Assembly (NCBI GenBank): GCA_040384465.1
Contig: JAZKJF010000006.1
Location: 62,001 to 126,000 of the forward strand
Direction of reading: 5' to 3'
DNA: 64,000 bases
Origin: UBA5078 sp040384465
GTDB lineage: Bacteria; Pseudomonadota; Gammaproteobacteria; Pseudomonadales; Pseudohongiellaceae
The number at the start of each line of letters is the position of its first letter. The stretch's first letter is position 1. Under the pieces are notes generated by a model that saw nothing but the letters and a program-made list of their open reading frames with translations, did not search any database and had not been told where the DNA came from. Made by a program: the position numbers and the translations under genes. Below are positions 26,487-33,991 of the stretch, piece after piece.

Positions 26487-29400
26487 TTAGAGTTGCAGGA
26501 GGACTCTCGCGTAGACGCGGCGGCCACGGCCATCGAACACCGAGGCGTCGTAGTTCAGCGTGCTGCTCTCCCGGTAGGGCAGTTCCTCGTTGAAGGCATC
26601 CAGCACGCCGACTGTAAACATGGTGGTGCCGTACAGCTCGTTCGCCCAGTCATGGGTGTAACGGTACTGCATGTCCCAGGTCTGGTAGCTGTCGACATTC
26701 TTGCGCACCATCGAGCGAACGAAGTCGTTGCCGTTTTCGTAAGTGGTCTGGTACGACAGATCGCGGTAGGAGCCGATATGTCGGTTGGTTACCGTGACGC
26801 CATGGGCATCACGATTCCAGCTGAGCATGATGTTGCCCTTGTTGTCCGGCAGTGAGCGCACCAGGTTGTCGTCTCCGGTGGTCCCGGCAGCATCAAAGAC
26901 GCCGATGTCCTTCAGCCCCAGCTCCAACCCCGGCACATCCACCAGCTTATACTGACGCACATGGGTGTAATCGGTGCTGATGCCGAAGCGGCCCCAGTCG
27001 TTCTCCCAGCGGTAAGCCAGTTTCAGATCGATACCGTCCGCCTCGATCATGCCGGCGTTGATGGCGCCGAGAGTCAGCGTGATCAGGTTGGCGGTGTTGT
27101 CATTGGCCGCACGCTGAATGCCCGGCACGATGTACTTGCGGGGGTCGACCACGCAATCCAGGCGCTGCGTCGATCCGGCTCCGAACTGCGTCGCCAGCGT
27201 GGTGGGGTTGCAGGCCGTGTAGGGATTGGCGGCGGAACTGGAAACCGTCGAGTTCAACACGTAGTTGGCAGGGTTCGCAGCAGCGGCCGTGAACGCCTCG
27301 ATCTCCGGTTGCAAGGCTGAGATCGGTGGCTGCGGCATGACGCGGTCTTCCACTTCGAAACGCCACACATCGGCCCCGACGCTGAAGCCTTCCAGTGATC
27401 CGCCTGGCGTCCACATGAAGCCGGTACTGAAGGTATCGGCGTATTCGTTGCCGACATCCGGCGCCGGTCCGCCCAGCGTGTAAGTGGTCTCGGCCTCGGC
27501 GTTCTCATTGGTGGGTGGCACCAGTCCGGCCCGCACGCGCTGGCTGGAGATCGGATCGCGGAAGGTCACGGACGAAGACTCCAGCCCGGCGTAGATGATG
27601 CCGATGTTCGGTGCGCGGAAGGACTGCGAGAACGAGCCGCGTAGCAGCAGCTCCTCCAGCGGGCGCCAGCTGATGGCGAACTTCGGCGAGACCTCGCTGC
27701 CAATGTTGCCACCGTAATCCTCGTAACGCAGTGCGACTTGAGTCTCGACGTTTTCCCAGATCGGCAATGACAATTCGCCGAACACCGCTTTCACCGTACG
27801 GTCGTGGTCATAGTTGAACGCACACAGGGAGCAGTCGAAGTTGTTGCTGACGTAGTGCGTGGCGTTGGGTTTGCCAGCGGCGTCGTAACTCAGGATGGCG
27901 TTGGGAATGCCGGGCAGGTTCAGCAGCGAAGCGCGGGACTTGTTGTTCTGCTCCCGATACTGACCACCGGCCGCGAACTGCGCCATGCCGCCACCCATCT
28001 CGAACAGTTCGCCGGAGATCACCGCATCCACCACCGCCAATTTGTTGCGCTTGTCGACCACGTTGACGGTCTGGTTCATCCAGTCCATCAGTGCAGCGTT
28101 GTTGGCCACGGCGGGGTTGCTCAGCGCGCTCAGGAAGGGGTTGTAGAACATGCAGCCACCCTGGCCCTGGTTGTTGCTGGTAAGAGCGTAAGACAGACTC
28201 TCCCGCGTCGTGAACACGAAGCCAGGGAAGAAGGTTTGAGTCAGACCGGCATAGTACGTGTCCCAGGCGTCGGTGCCGGGCTGGCGACCGAAGTCGAAGT
28301 CGGGGCGACCGTTGGGGGTGCAGCTCGGGCCACCCAGTCCATTAGCGGCCAGCTCGGCACGCTGACGGTTGAAGGTCTTGTAGGTCTGCTCCATGCTCGC
28401 GCCACTCCAGGAGTAGCTGACGTCGTAGTTATAGGTCTTGGCACCAATCTCCAGCTCGCCACGCAGGCCGGTCTGCGCGCCGAGGGTCTGGTTCCAGGTC
28501 TCGTTGTTGTCGGCGCCTGTGCGCGGCAAGCCGGTTTTCACACTGGTGTAGAACGCGACATTGGGGCCGCCATTGACCATCGCTACCGGTGCATTCGGAA
28601 TCGAAGTTGGTCGCGTCAGGCCTGCCATCGGGGCATAGTAGCCGAGGTTCATGACCTGCCCGCGAGCGCCGACGTGAGCCCCTGGCTGCGCCAGAAACAC
28701 GGTCGGTCCACGGGACTGGTTGTAGCCATCGTCAGCGCGGATGGTGGTGGAGTCCGAGTATTGGAAGAACGAATAGAACTCGGCTTCGTTTTCGAAGGTA
28801 TGGTTGAAAGCGCCTGCGAAACTGTCGCGGGTAGTTTCTTGAGAAAGGTAATTCCACTCGGAGTTGTCCTCCCAGCAGGTGCCGACTCGCGCCCCGCGGT
28901 CTTCCCGTAATCTGCCAACCTGGAAGGGGGTGCCATCGGCGGCTTTACCGGTGTAGCACCCGGGGTCGGTGTAGATGGTGTTGGCAGAACCCCCATCGGC
29001 AATATTCGCGTTTGTCACGCCTTGGTTGATGTAGGCCGGGTTCACCGTGCCCCCGAATGCAGCGCTGGAGATCAGTGTTCCCGCACTGCTGACTGCACCG
29101 AGAAACTCGATGTTGTCATTGAAGTAGTTGCCATACTGCACCGACACCGGATCGCGTTCGAAACGCTCGGCGGAGAGCACGAAATGCGAGTCGCCGTCCT
29201 CGGTTGCCCAGCCCCAGATGGCGCTGGCGGTTTTGTCGAAAAGATCGCCTGCTTCCGCGATACCCTGCAGGTCACCGTAGACTTCCAGTCCCTCAAAGTC
29301 GGTACGCATGATGACGTTCACCGCACCGGCTACCGCGTCGGCACCGTACAGGGCCGAACCGCCGTCAGTGAGGATTTCGACCCGTTCGGTCATGACCAGA

Positions 29401-29834
29401 GGAATCGCGTTGAGGTCGACGAATTCACCACCACTGCGAGTCGTGGCGGCCGCAGAGACCTGCCGCTTACCATTGACCAGCGTCAGCGTCGAGTTTTCAC
29501 CGAGGTTACGCAAGTTGACGTTGGCGCTGCCCGCGACCTGGCTGTTGTCCCCGGAACCGGGGTTGGTGATGGAGCCGGAGTTGATCTCCAGGTTCTTGAT
29601 CACATCCCAGATGACAGCTGCGCCTTGGGCCTCGATGCTGTCCCGGTTGACAATCTGCACAGGTGAAGGCGCATCGATTGGCGTGCCCCGGATGTAAGAT
29701 CCCGTGACAACGACTTCTTCTACTTCGGGCTCGTCCTGTGCTGTTGCATTCTGGGCAGCAGCAAGAGACATAGTGGCGAGAACAATAGCGGATGTAATGG
29801 CTTTGCGTCGGCTTGGAATAATAGTTCCACGCAT
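26487..29834 (-). CDS. TonB-dependent outer-membrane receptor
   Basis: 1115 residues from ATG 29834, which has a GGGGG run 8 bases upstream; the frame extends to 29924 but the signal peptide begins here. The signal peptide ends near NATAQDEPEVEEV. A TonB-box-like EEVVVTGSYIRG segment leads to the plug domain (SPVQIVNRDSIEAQGAAVIW, NLRNLGENSTLTLVNGKR), then a 22-strand barrel ending YARVLLQL. Long, tyrosine-rich extracellular loops and size over 1000 residues suggest uptake of a large ligand such as an oligosaccharide or peptide, in the style of marine gammaproteobacterial receptors; the ligand cannot be named. No transporter partner is adjacent. Confidence 0.92.
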   Translation of the reverse strand: MRGTIIPSRRKAITSAIVLATMSLAAAQNATAQDEPEVEEVVVTGSYIRGTPIDAPSPVQIVNRDSIEAQGAAVIWDVIKNLEINSGSITNPGSGDNSQVAGSANVNLRNLGENSTLTLVNGKRQVSAAATTRSGGEFVDLNAIPLVMTERVEILTDGGSALYGADAVAGAVNVIMRTDFEGLEVYGDLQGIAEAGDLFDKTASAIWGWATEDGDSHFVLSAERFERDPVSVQYGNYFNDNIEFLGAVSSAGTLISSAAFGGTVNPAYINQGVTNANIADGGSANTIYTDPGCYTGKAADGTPFQVGRLREDRGARVGTCWEDNSEWNYLSQETTRDSFAGAFNHTFENEAEFYSFFQYSDSTTIRADDGYNQSRGPTVFLAQPGAHVGARGQVMNLGYYAPMAGLTRPTSIPNAPVAMVNGGPNVAFYTSVKTGLPRTGADNNETWNQTLGAQTGLRGELEIGAKTYNYDVSYSWSGASMEQTYKTFNRQRAELAANGLGGPSCTPNGRPDFDFGRQPGTDAWDTYYAGLTQTFFPGFVFTTRESLSYALTSNNQGQGGCMFYNPFLSALSNPAVANNAALMDWMNQTVNVVDKRNKLAVVDAVISGELFEMGGGMAQFAAGGQYREQNNKSRASLLNLPGIPNAILSYDAAGKPNATHYVSNNFDCSLCAFNYDHDRTVKAVFGELSLPIWENVETQVALRYEDYGGNIGSEVSPKFAISWRPLEELLLRGSFSQSFRAPNIGIIYAGLESSSVTFRDPISSQRVRAGLVPPTNENAEAETTYTLGGPAPDVGNEYADTFSTGFMWTPGGSLEGFSVGADVWRFEVEDRVMPQPPISALQPEIEAFTAAAANPANYVLNSTVSSSAANPYTACNPTTLATQFGAGSTQRLDCVVDPRKYIVPGIQRAANDNTANLITLTLGAINAGMIEADGIDLKLAYRWENDWGRFGISTDYTHVRQYKLVDVPGLELGLKDIGVFDAAGTTGDDNLVRSLPDNKGNIMLSWNRDAHGVTVTNRHIGSYRDLSYQTTYENGNDFVRSMVRKNVDSYQTWDMQYRYTHDWANELYGTTMFTVGVLDAFNEELPYRESSTLNYDASVFDGRGRRVYARVLLQL

Positions 29835-29960
29835 GTTGATTCCCCCGTTTTTATAATTTTGGGGCTGATGTTGAACTGCAGCGTCAGCGCTCAGTACAGC
29901 GGGAAATCCCTTTCGACTCTCCATGTTTGGTTGGCATGTTGGTTAGCTCAAAGCTTGATC

Positions 29961-29990
29961 AGTATAGGCTGGTCAAAATAATGAGCGCAA
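29961..29990 (-). promoter_or_regulatory. Candidate promoter for the TonB receptor
   Basis: On the minus strand TTGCGC (29990-29985) and TATACT (29966-29961) are 18 bases apart. The -10 box is close to consensus, the -35 box is fair. The leader would be about 120 bases. Confidence 0.35.
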
Positions 29991-30055
29991 TCACTTTGGA
30001 TGCTGAGGGTTTCTACCCTTGCACTGGCCCACGCAGCACGATATTTCGTCCTCAT

Positions 30056-30070
30056 ATAGCTAAAAACTAT
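30056..30070 (+). promoter_or_regulatory. OxyR-type half operator upstream of ahpC
   Basis: ATAG-N7-CTAT with the internal T and A in the right places (ATAGCTAAAAACTAT), an exact fit to one half of the OxyR consensus ATAGnTnnnAnCTAT. The second half, expected 7 bases on, is weak. It lies 135 bases before the ahpC start codon, a plausible activator position. Confidence 0.6.
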
Positions 30071-30204
30071 CGTTATGCAAAAAACAATCAATTTTTAATT
30101 ACAGCATGTCGTCGCTTACGATGCTCAGCGTCAACTACAAAGGTCTGTGCTTGATGCAGACACATCCTGAATTTACTGGCCTGAACATCAATAGGAGATT
30201 TTCC

Positions 30205-30768
30205 ATGTCACTGATCAATACCGTCATCAAACCTTTCAAAACTACTGCTTTCCACAACGGCGCCTTCGTCGAGGTCTCGGACAAGAACCTGTTCGGCAAG
30301 TGGTCTGTCGTGTTTTTCTATCCTGCTGACTTCACTTTCGTATGTCCTACGGAGCTGGGTGACCTGGCAGATAACTACGCAGAATTCCAGAAACGTGGTG
30401 TGGAAATCTACGCTGTTTCTACCGATACCCATTTCACTCACAAAGCCTGGCACGACACGTCGGACACCATTGGCAAGCTTCAGTATCCGATGCTCGGCGA
30501 TCCCACCGGTCTTATCAGCCGCAACTTCGAAGTGATGATCGAGTCCGAAGGCATGGCCGAGCGCGGCACGTTTGTGATCGACCCGGAAGGGCGCGTGCAG
30601 ATCGTCGAGATCACGGCCGGTGGTATTGGTCGTGATGCGCAGGAACTGCTGCGCAAGGTGAAGGCCGCCCAGTATGTGGCTTCGCACCCCGGCGAAGTCT
30701 GCCCGGCGAAATGGAAAGAAGGTGAAGCCACTCTGGCGCCGTCGCTGGATCTGGTTGGAAAGATCTAA
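30205..30768 (+). CDS. ahpC: Alkyl hydroperoxide reductase, peroxiredoxin subunit
   Basis: 187 residues from ATG 30205 with AGGAG 7 bases upstream. A typical 2-Cys peroxiredoxin that reduces H2O2 and organic peroxides in the cytoplasm. The peroxidatic Cys47 is in DFTFVCPTELGD and the resolving Cys166 in HPGEVCPAKW; the C-terminal arm ends LDLVGKI. The family's usual length is met. Its reductase AhpF is encoded next on the same strand, separated by a REP pair. An OxyR-like half site lies upstream, so induction by peroxide is likely. Confidence 0.97.
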   Translation: MSLINTVIKPFKTTAFHNGAFVEVSDKNLFGKWSVVFFYPADFTFVCPTELGDLADNYAEFQKRGVEIYAVSTDTHFTHKAWHDTSDTIGKLQYPMLGDPTGLISRNFEVMIESEGMAERGTFVIDPEGRVQIVEITAGGIGRDAQELLRKVKAAQYVASHPGEVCPAKWKEGEATLAPSLDLVGKI

Positions 30769-30776
30769 CCCGAATT

Positions 30777-30847
30777 CTGTATGAGCCTGCCCTGCAGGCG
30801 ACCAACTCATTGGGTCGCAGAAGTCGCCTGCAGGCAGGCTCCTACAG
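30777..30847. repeat. REP inverted pair (family 2) between ahpC and ahpF
   Basis: Forward unit 30777-30802 and reverse unit 30823-30847, about 20 bases apart. The reverse unit lacks one G in its core (GCAGGCAGGC instead of GCAGGGCAGGC). Placed between two genes whose products are needed in unequal amounts, it could protect ahpC mRNA or lower ahpF expression. Confidence 0.85.
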
Positions 30848-30885
30848 ACAATTGTACTCAGCACATTATTAGTAAGGATAAAGTC

Positions 30886-32439
30886 ATGTTAGACGCCACC
30901 ATGAAAAGCCAGCTGAAAACCTATCTCGAAAGAGTCACGCAACCTTTCGAGATTGTTGCCTCTCTCGACGACGGAGAAAAATCGCGTGAGCTGTGGTCGC
31001 TGCTGCAGGACATTGTCACGTTGACCGACAAGATCACGCTGCGCAGCGATGGCACTGATGCACGCGTGCCGTCTTTCGCACTCCAGCGCCTCCAGGGCGG
31101 CGTTAGCTTAAGGTTTGCTGGTATCCCGATGGGGCACGAGTTTACTTCATTGATCTTGGCGTTGCTGCAGGTCGGTGGGCATCCTCCCAAAGTCTCTGCC
31201 GAAGTTGCGGAGCAGATTCGGGACATCGAAGGTGAGTATTTGTTCGAGACATACTTCTCACTTTCCTGCCAGAACTGCCCGGACGTTGTGCAAGCACTGA
31301 ATGTGATGGCGGTCCTCAATCCACACATTCATCATGTGGCCATCGATGGTGCATTGTTTCAAGAGGAAGTGGAGCAGCGCCAAGTCATGTCAGTACCCTC
31401 CGTGTACTTGAATGGGCAGCCGTTTGCATCGGGCCGCATGGGTGTTGAGGAAATTCTTGCGAAGATCGACACCGGTGCTGTGGCGCGTGATGCCGCGAAG
31501 ATCAGCGCGCGCGAACCGTTTGATGTGCTGGTGGTTGGCGGCGGTCCAGCCGGTGCAGCGGGCGCCATCTATGCGGCGCGCAAGGGTATTCGGACTGGTG
31601 TCGCCGCAGAACGCTTCGGTGGTCAGGTGCTGGACACCATGGGTATCGAGAATCTGATTTCTGTCGCGGAGACCGAGGGGCCGAAACTGGCTCGGGCGCT
31701 CGAAGAGAATGTGCGCGACTACAAAGTGGATATCATGAATCTGCAGCGCGCTGCTGCGCTGGTGCCAGCATCGGAGCCCGGTGGATTGCATGAAATCCGT
31801 TTCGACAGCGGTGCCACGCTGAAGGCGAAGACCGTGATTGTCGCCACCGGTGCGCGCTGGCGTCAACTCAACGTGCCGGGTGAAACAGAGTATCGCAATC
31901 GCGGCGTTGCTTACTGCCCGCACTGCGATGGTCCACTGTTCAAAGGCAAGCGCGTCGCGGTGGTAGGGGGCGGCAACTCCGGCGTCGAAGCAGCGATCGA
32001 TCTTGCCGGCATTGTGAGCCATGTGACGCTGCTGGAGTTTGCCGACAAGCTGCGTGCCGACGCGGTGCTGCAACGCAAGTTGTTCAGCCTGCCGAATGTC
32101 ACGGTGATTGTGAGCGCGCAGACCAGCGAGGTGCTGGGCGATGGACAGAAGGTAACGGGTCTCGCTTACAAGGATCGTGTCAGCGGTGAGCCGAAGGTCG
32201 TGGCACTGGATGGTGTGTTCGTGCAGATTGGCCTGCTGCCCAACAGCGATTGGCTTAAAGGCACAATCGACCTGTCACCGGTAGGCGAGATCGTCACCGA
32301 TGCGCGTGGTCAGACCAGTGTGCCGGGTGTGTTCGCGGCCGGTGATGTGACGACGGTGCCCTACAAGCAGATCGTCATCGCCATGGGCGAAGGAGCCCGA
32401 GCCTCACTGAGCGCGTTCGATCACTTGATCCGGCATTGA
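30886..32439 (+). CDS. ahpF: Alkyl hydroperoxide reductase subunit F
   Basis: 517 residues from ATG 30886 with AAGGAT upstream; the longer frame to 30781 reads through the REP and is discarded. Flavoprotein disulfide reductase that uses NADH to recharge AhpC. N-terminal double-thioredoxin domain with redox pair C128/C131 (SCQNCPD), FAD-binding motif VVGGGPAGAAGAIY near residue 214, catalytic disulfide C344/C347 (YCPHCDGP), NAD-binding motif VAVVGGGNSGVEAA, and the C-terminal FAD motif GVFAAGDVTTVPYKQ. All redox residues are present. Confidence 0.97.
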   Translation: MLDATMKSQLKTYLERVTQPFEIVASLDDGEKSRELWSLLQDIVTLTDKITLRSDGTDARVPSFALQRLQGGVSLRFAGIPMGHEFTSLILALLQVGGHPPKVSAEVAEQIRDIEGEYLFETYFSLSCQNCPDVVQALNVMAVLNPHIHHVAIDGALFQEEVEQRQVMSVPSVYLNGQPFASGRMGVEEILAKIDTGAVARDAAKISAREPFDVLVVGGGPAGAAGAIYAARKGIRTGVAAERFGGQVLDTMGIENLISVAETEGPKLARALEENVRDYKVDIMNLQRAAALVPASEPGGLHEIRFDSGATLKAKTVIVATGARWRQLNVPGETEYRNRGVAYCPHCDGPLFKGKRVAVVGGGNSGVEAAIDLAGIVSHVTLLEFADKLRADAVLQRKLFSLPNVTVIVSAQTSEVLGDGQKVTGLAYKDRVSGEPKVVALDGVFVQIGLLPNSDWLKGTIDLSPVGEIVTDARGQTSVPGVFAAGDVTTVPYKQIVIAMGEGARASLSAFDHLIRH

Positions 32440-32450
32440 CTACGGCTTCT

Positions 32451-32519
32451 CTGTGGGAGCGGGCCTGCCCGCGATTGATCCAGTGCAGGAATCAATCGCG
32501 GGCAGGCCCGCTCCCACAG
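32451..32519. repeat. REP inverted pair, GC-rich variant, after ahpF
   Basis: Perfect 29-base inverted repeat (32451-32479 and 32491-32519) around an 11-base loop, with core GAGCGGGCCTGCCCGCGA. It shares the layout of the family-2 REP but has a different stem, as in the REP sequences of Pseudomonas. It starts 12 bases after the ahpF stop and likely ends that transcript. Confidence 0.88.
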
Positions 32520-32563
32520 AAGGATCAGATGGGCTATGCTTCCCGGCCCTGTAATGGCCGAGA

Positions 32564-33181
32564 GTGATCGTGAACATCCGCAAGTACCACCGCCTGGTCG
32601 GCATCGTCATGCTGACCCCTTTGATTGCCTGGACGCTCACCGGGCTGTTCTTTCTGATTCAGCCCGGCTATGGCGCGGCGTACGAAATGCTGCTGCCTCG
32701 CACCTATCCGCTGACGGGCACATTGCAGAGTCCGCAGCTCTTGCCCGCTACCACCACTGGGAGCGAATTCCGCTATTTACGCACCGTGCTTGGCGACCAT
32801 CTGTTGGTCCGCACCGAGCAGGGCTGGCAGCATCTGCATCCTGACACTCTCCAACCTTGGTCGCTGCCCGATGCCGACACACAGCTCAGGCTGGTCGCCG
32901 ATGCTGTGACCCGCAACCCGCAACGCTATGGCGAAGTGCAGCCGCTGCAGGACGGCACGTTTCACACCTCCACAGGGGCACGCATTACGCTGGATTGGAA
33001 TACGCTCAGCCTGCGTCAATCGGGCAACGACACTCGCTGGATCGACCAGCTGTATCAGATTCACTACCTTCAATGGACAGGCGTCGAGATGCTGGACCGA
33101 GTGCTGGGCGTCCTCGGCTTGTTCCTGTTGGCGGTGATGAGCGTGACGGGTTTTACGCTGATTTTCAGACGAAGGGCGTAA
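32564..33181 (+). CDS. Small inner-membrane protein, PepSY-like
   Basis: 205 residues from GTG 32564 or 203 from GTG 32570. One membrane helix near residues 13-33 (LVGIVMLTPLIAWTLTGLFF) and one at the C terminus (VLGVLGLFLLAVMSVTGFTL) with an Arg-rich tail, enclosing a periplasmic domain of about 140 residues. The two-helix layout and the HYLQWTG segment resemble PepSY-associated membrane proteins. Function unknown. It is bounded by REP pairs on both sides. Confidence 0.65.
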   Translation: MIVNIRKYHRLVGIVMLTPLIAWTLTGLFFLIQPGYGAAYEMLLPRTYPLTGTLQSPQLLPATTTGSEFRYLRTVLGDHLLVRTEQGWQHLHPDTLQPWSLPDADTQLRLVADAVTRNPQRYGEVQPLQDGTFHTSTGARITLDWNTLSLRQSGNDTRWIDQLYQIHYLQWTGVEMLDRVLGVLGLFLLAVMSVTGFTLIFRRRA

Positions 33182-33194
33182 GCCGAACCACTGC

Positions 33195-33264
33195 CTGTAG
33201 GAGCCTGCCCTGCAGGCGATTAGATTGGTGCAATTCCAAATCGCCTGCAGGGCAGGCTCCTACA
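33195..33264. repeat. REP inverted pair (family 2)
   Basis: Forward unit 33195-33220 and reverse unit 33240-33264; beyond them AACCACTG and CAGTGGTT extend the pairing. It lies between two converging genes (PepSY-like, plus; Lrp-type, minus), a good place for a two-way terminator. Confidence 0.87.
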
Positions 33265-33280
33265 AGTCAGTGGTTCCTCC

Positions 33281-33757
33281 TTACTCCACTCCTAGCGGTA
33301 ATTCCGTTTTGTACACCACCTGCTTGAGCGTCATGCTGGACTGGATGTTGGCGACGCTCTTGATGCGAGTGAGTTTGTCAGCCAGGAAGCGCTGATAGCT
33401 GTCCAGATCTGGCACCACGACCCGCAGCATGTAGTCGAAGCCGCCGGTCATCAGGTAACACTCCATCACCTCCCGATACTGCAGGATCTGCTGCTCGAAC
33501 TCTTCGAGGCTGGCGCGCTCCTGGCTGCGCAACGAGACATTCACGAACACGCTGATCGGCAACCCCACCGCGCGCGGGTCGACGAGGCCCACATAGCGGC
33601 GCAATACGCCTGCCTCTTCCAGCGCCCGCACCCGCCGCAGGCAGGGCGAAGGCGACAATCCCACTCCGTCTGCCAGCTCGGCATTGCTGATGCGGCCATT
33701 GCTCTGCAGTTGCTGCAGAATTTTCAAATCTGTCTTGTCGAGATTCATTGAGGGCAT
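33281..33757 (-). CDS. Lrp/AsnC family transcriptional regulator
   Basis: 158 residues from ATG 33757 (155 from ATG 33748). N-terminal winged helix-turn-helix (LDKTDLKILQQLQSNGRISN, then ELADGVGLSPSPCLRRVRAL), followed by the RAM ligand-binding domain (VMECYLMTGGFDYMLRVVVP). These proteins sense amino acids or related metabolites. The gene diverges from an aceE-like E1 gene, the same arrangement as MdeR, the Lrp-type regulator beside the E1 gene mdeB in Pseudomonas putida; control of the E1 gene is therefore likely. Confidence 0.92.
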   Translation of the reverse strand: MPSMNLDKTDLKILQQLQSNGRISNAELADGVGLSPSPCLRRVRALEEAGVLRRYVGLVDPRAVGLPISVFVNVSLRSQERASLEEFEQQILQYREVMECYLMTGGFDYMLRVVVPDLDSYQRFLADKLTRIKSVANIQSSMTLKQVVYKTELPLGVE

Positions 33758-33863
33758 GTTCTGCTCTTTGGCACCGCTTAAGTGGATTTTTATTGCTGAA
33801 ATCGTTCTTGTCGCGATGCTATTCGCAATCGGCTGTCGGAGCAAGCAGGCTACACTGAGCCTC

Positions 33864-33957
33864 TGTATGAGCCTGTCCGAAAGGTTTAAATGGCCTGTGG
33901 GCGACCGCTCCCACCTCCCCTCTCAAACTGGTCGCCTGCACGGCAGGCTCATACAGA
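33864..33957. repeat. Diverged REP pair (family 2) before the E1 gene
   Basis: The reverse unit 33932-33957 is intact apart from one base (TGCACGGCAGG). The forward unit from 33864 begins CTGTATGAGCCTGTCC but is then interrupted by unrelated sequence and a GGGCGACCGCTCCCAC stretch. It ends 34 bases before the aceE-like start codon, so it lies inside the leader or promoter. Confidence 0.65.
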
Positions 33958-33991
33958 ACTCAGACGTATCAATAACAACGAGATCGAGACC

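Larger units (their letters stand above)
29835..30204. other. Divergent intergenic region, TonB receptor / ahpC
   Basis: About 370 bases, markedly A+T-rich in its second half. Holds a candidate promoter for the receptor and an OxyR-like site for ahpC, both listed separately. No coding signal was accepted here. Confidence 0.5.

Noticed and set aside
27804..28910. 368-codon open frame on the plus strand
   Set aside because: Antisense to the TonB receptor; no ribosome site and no family resemblance.
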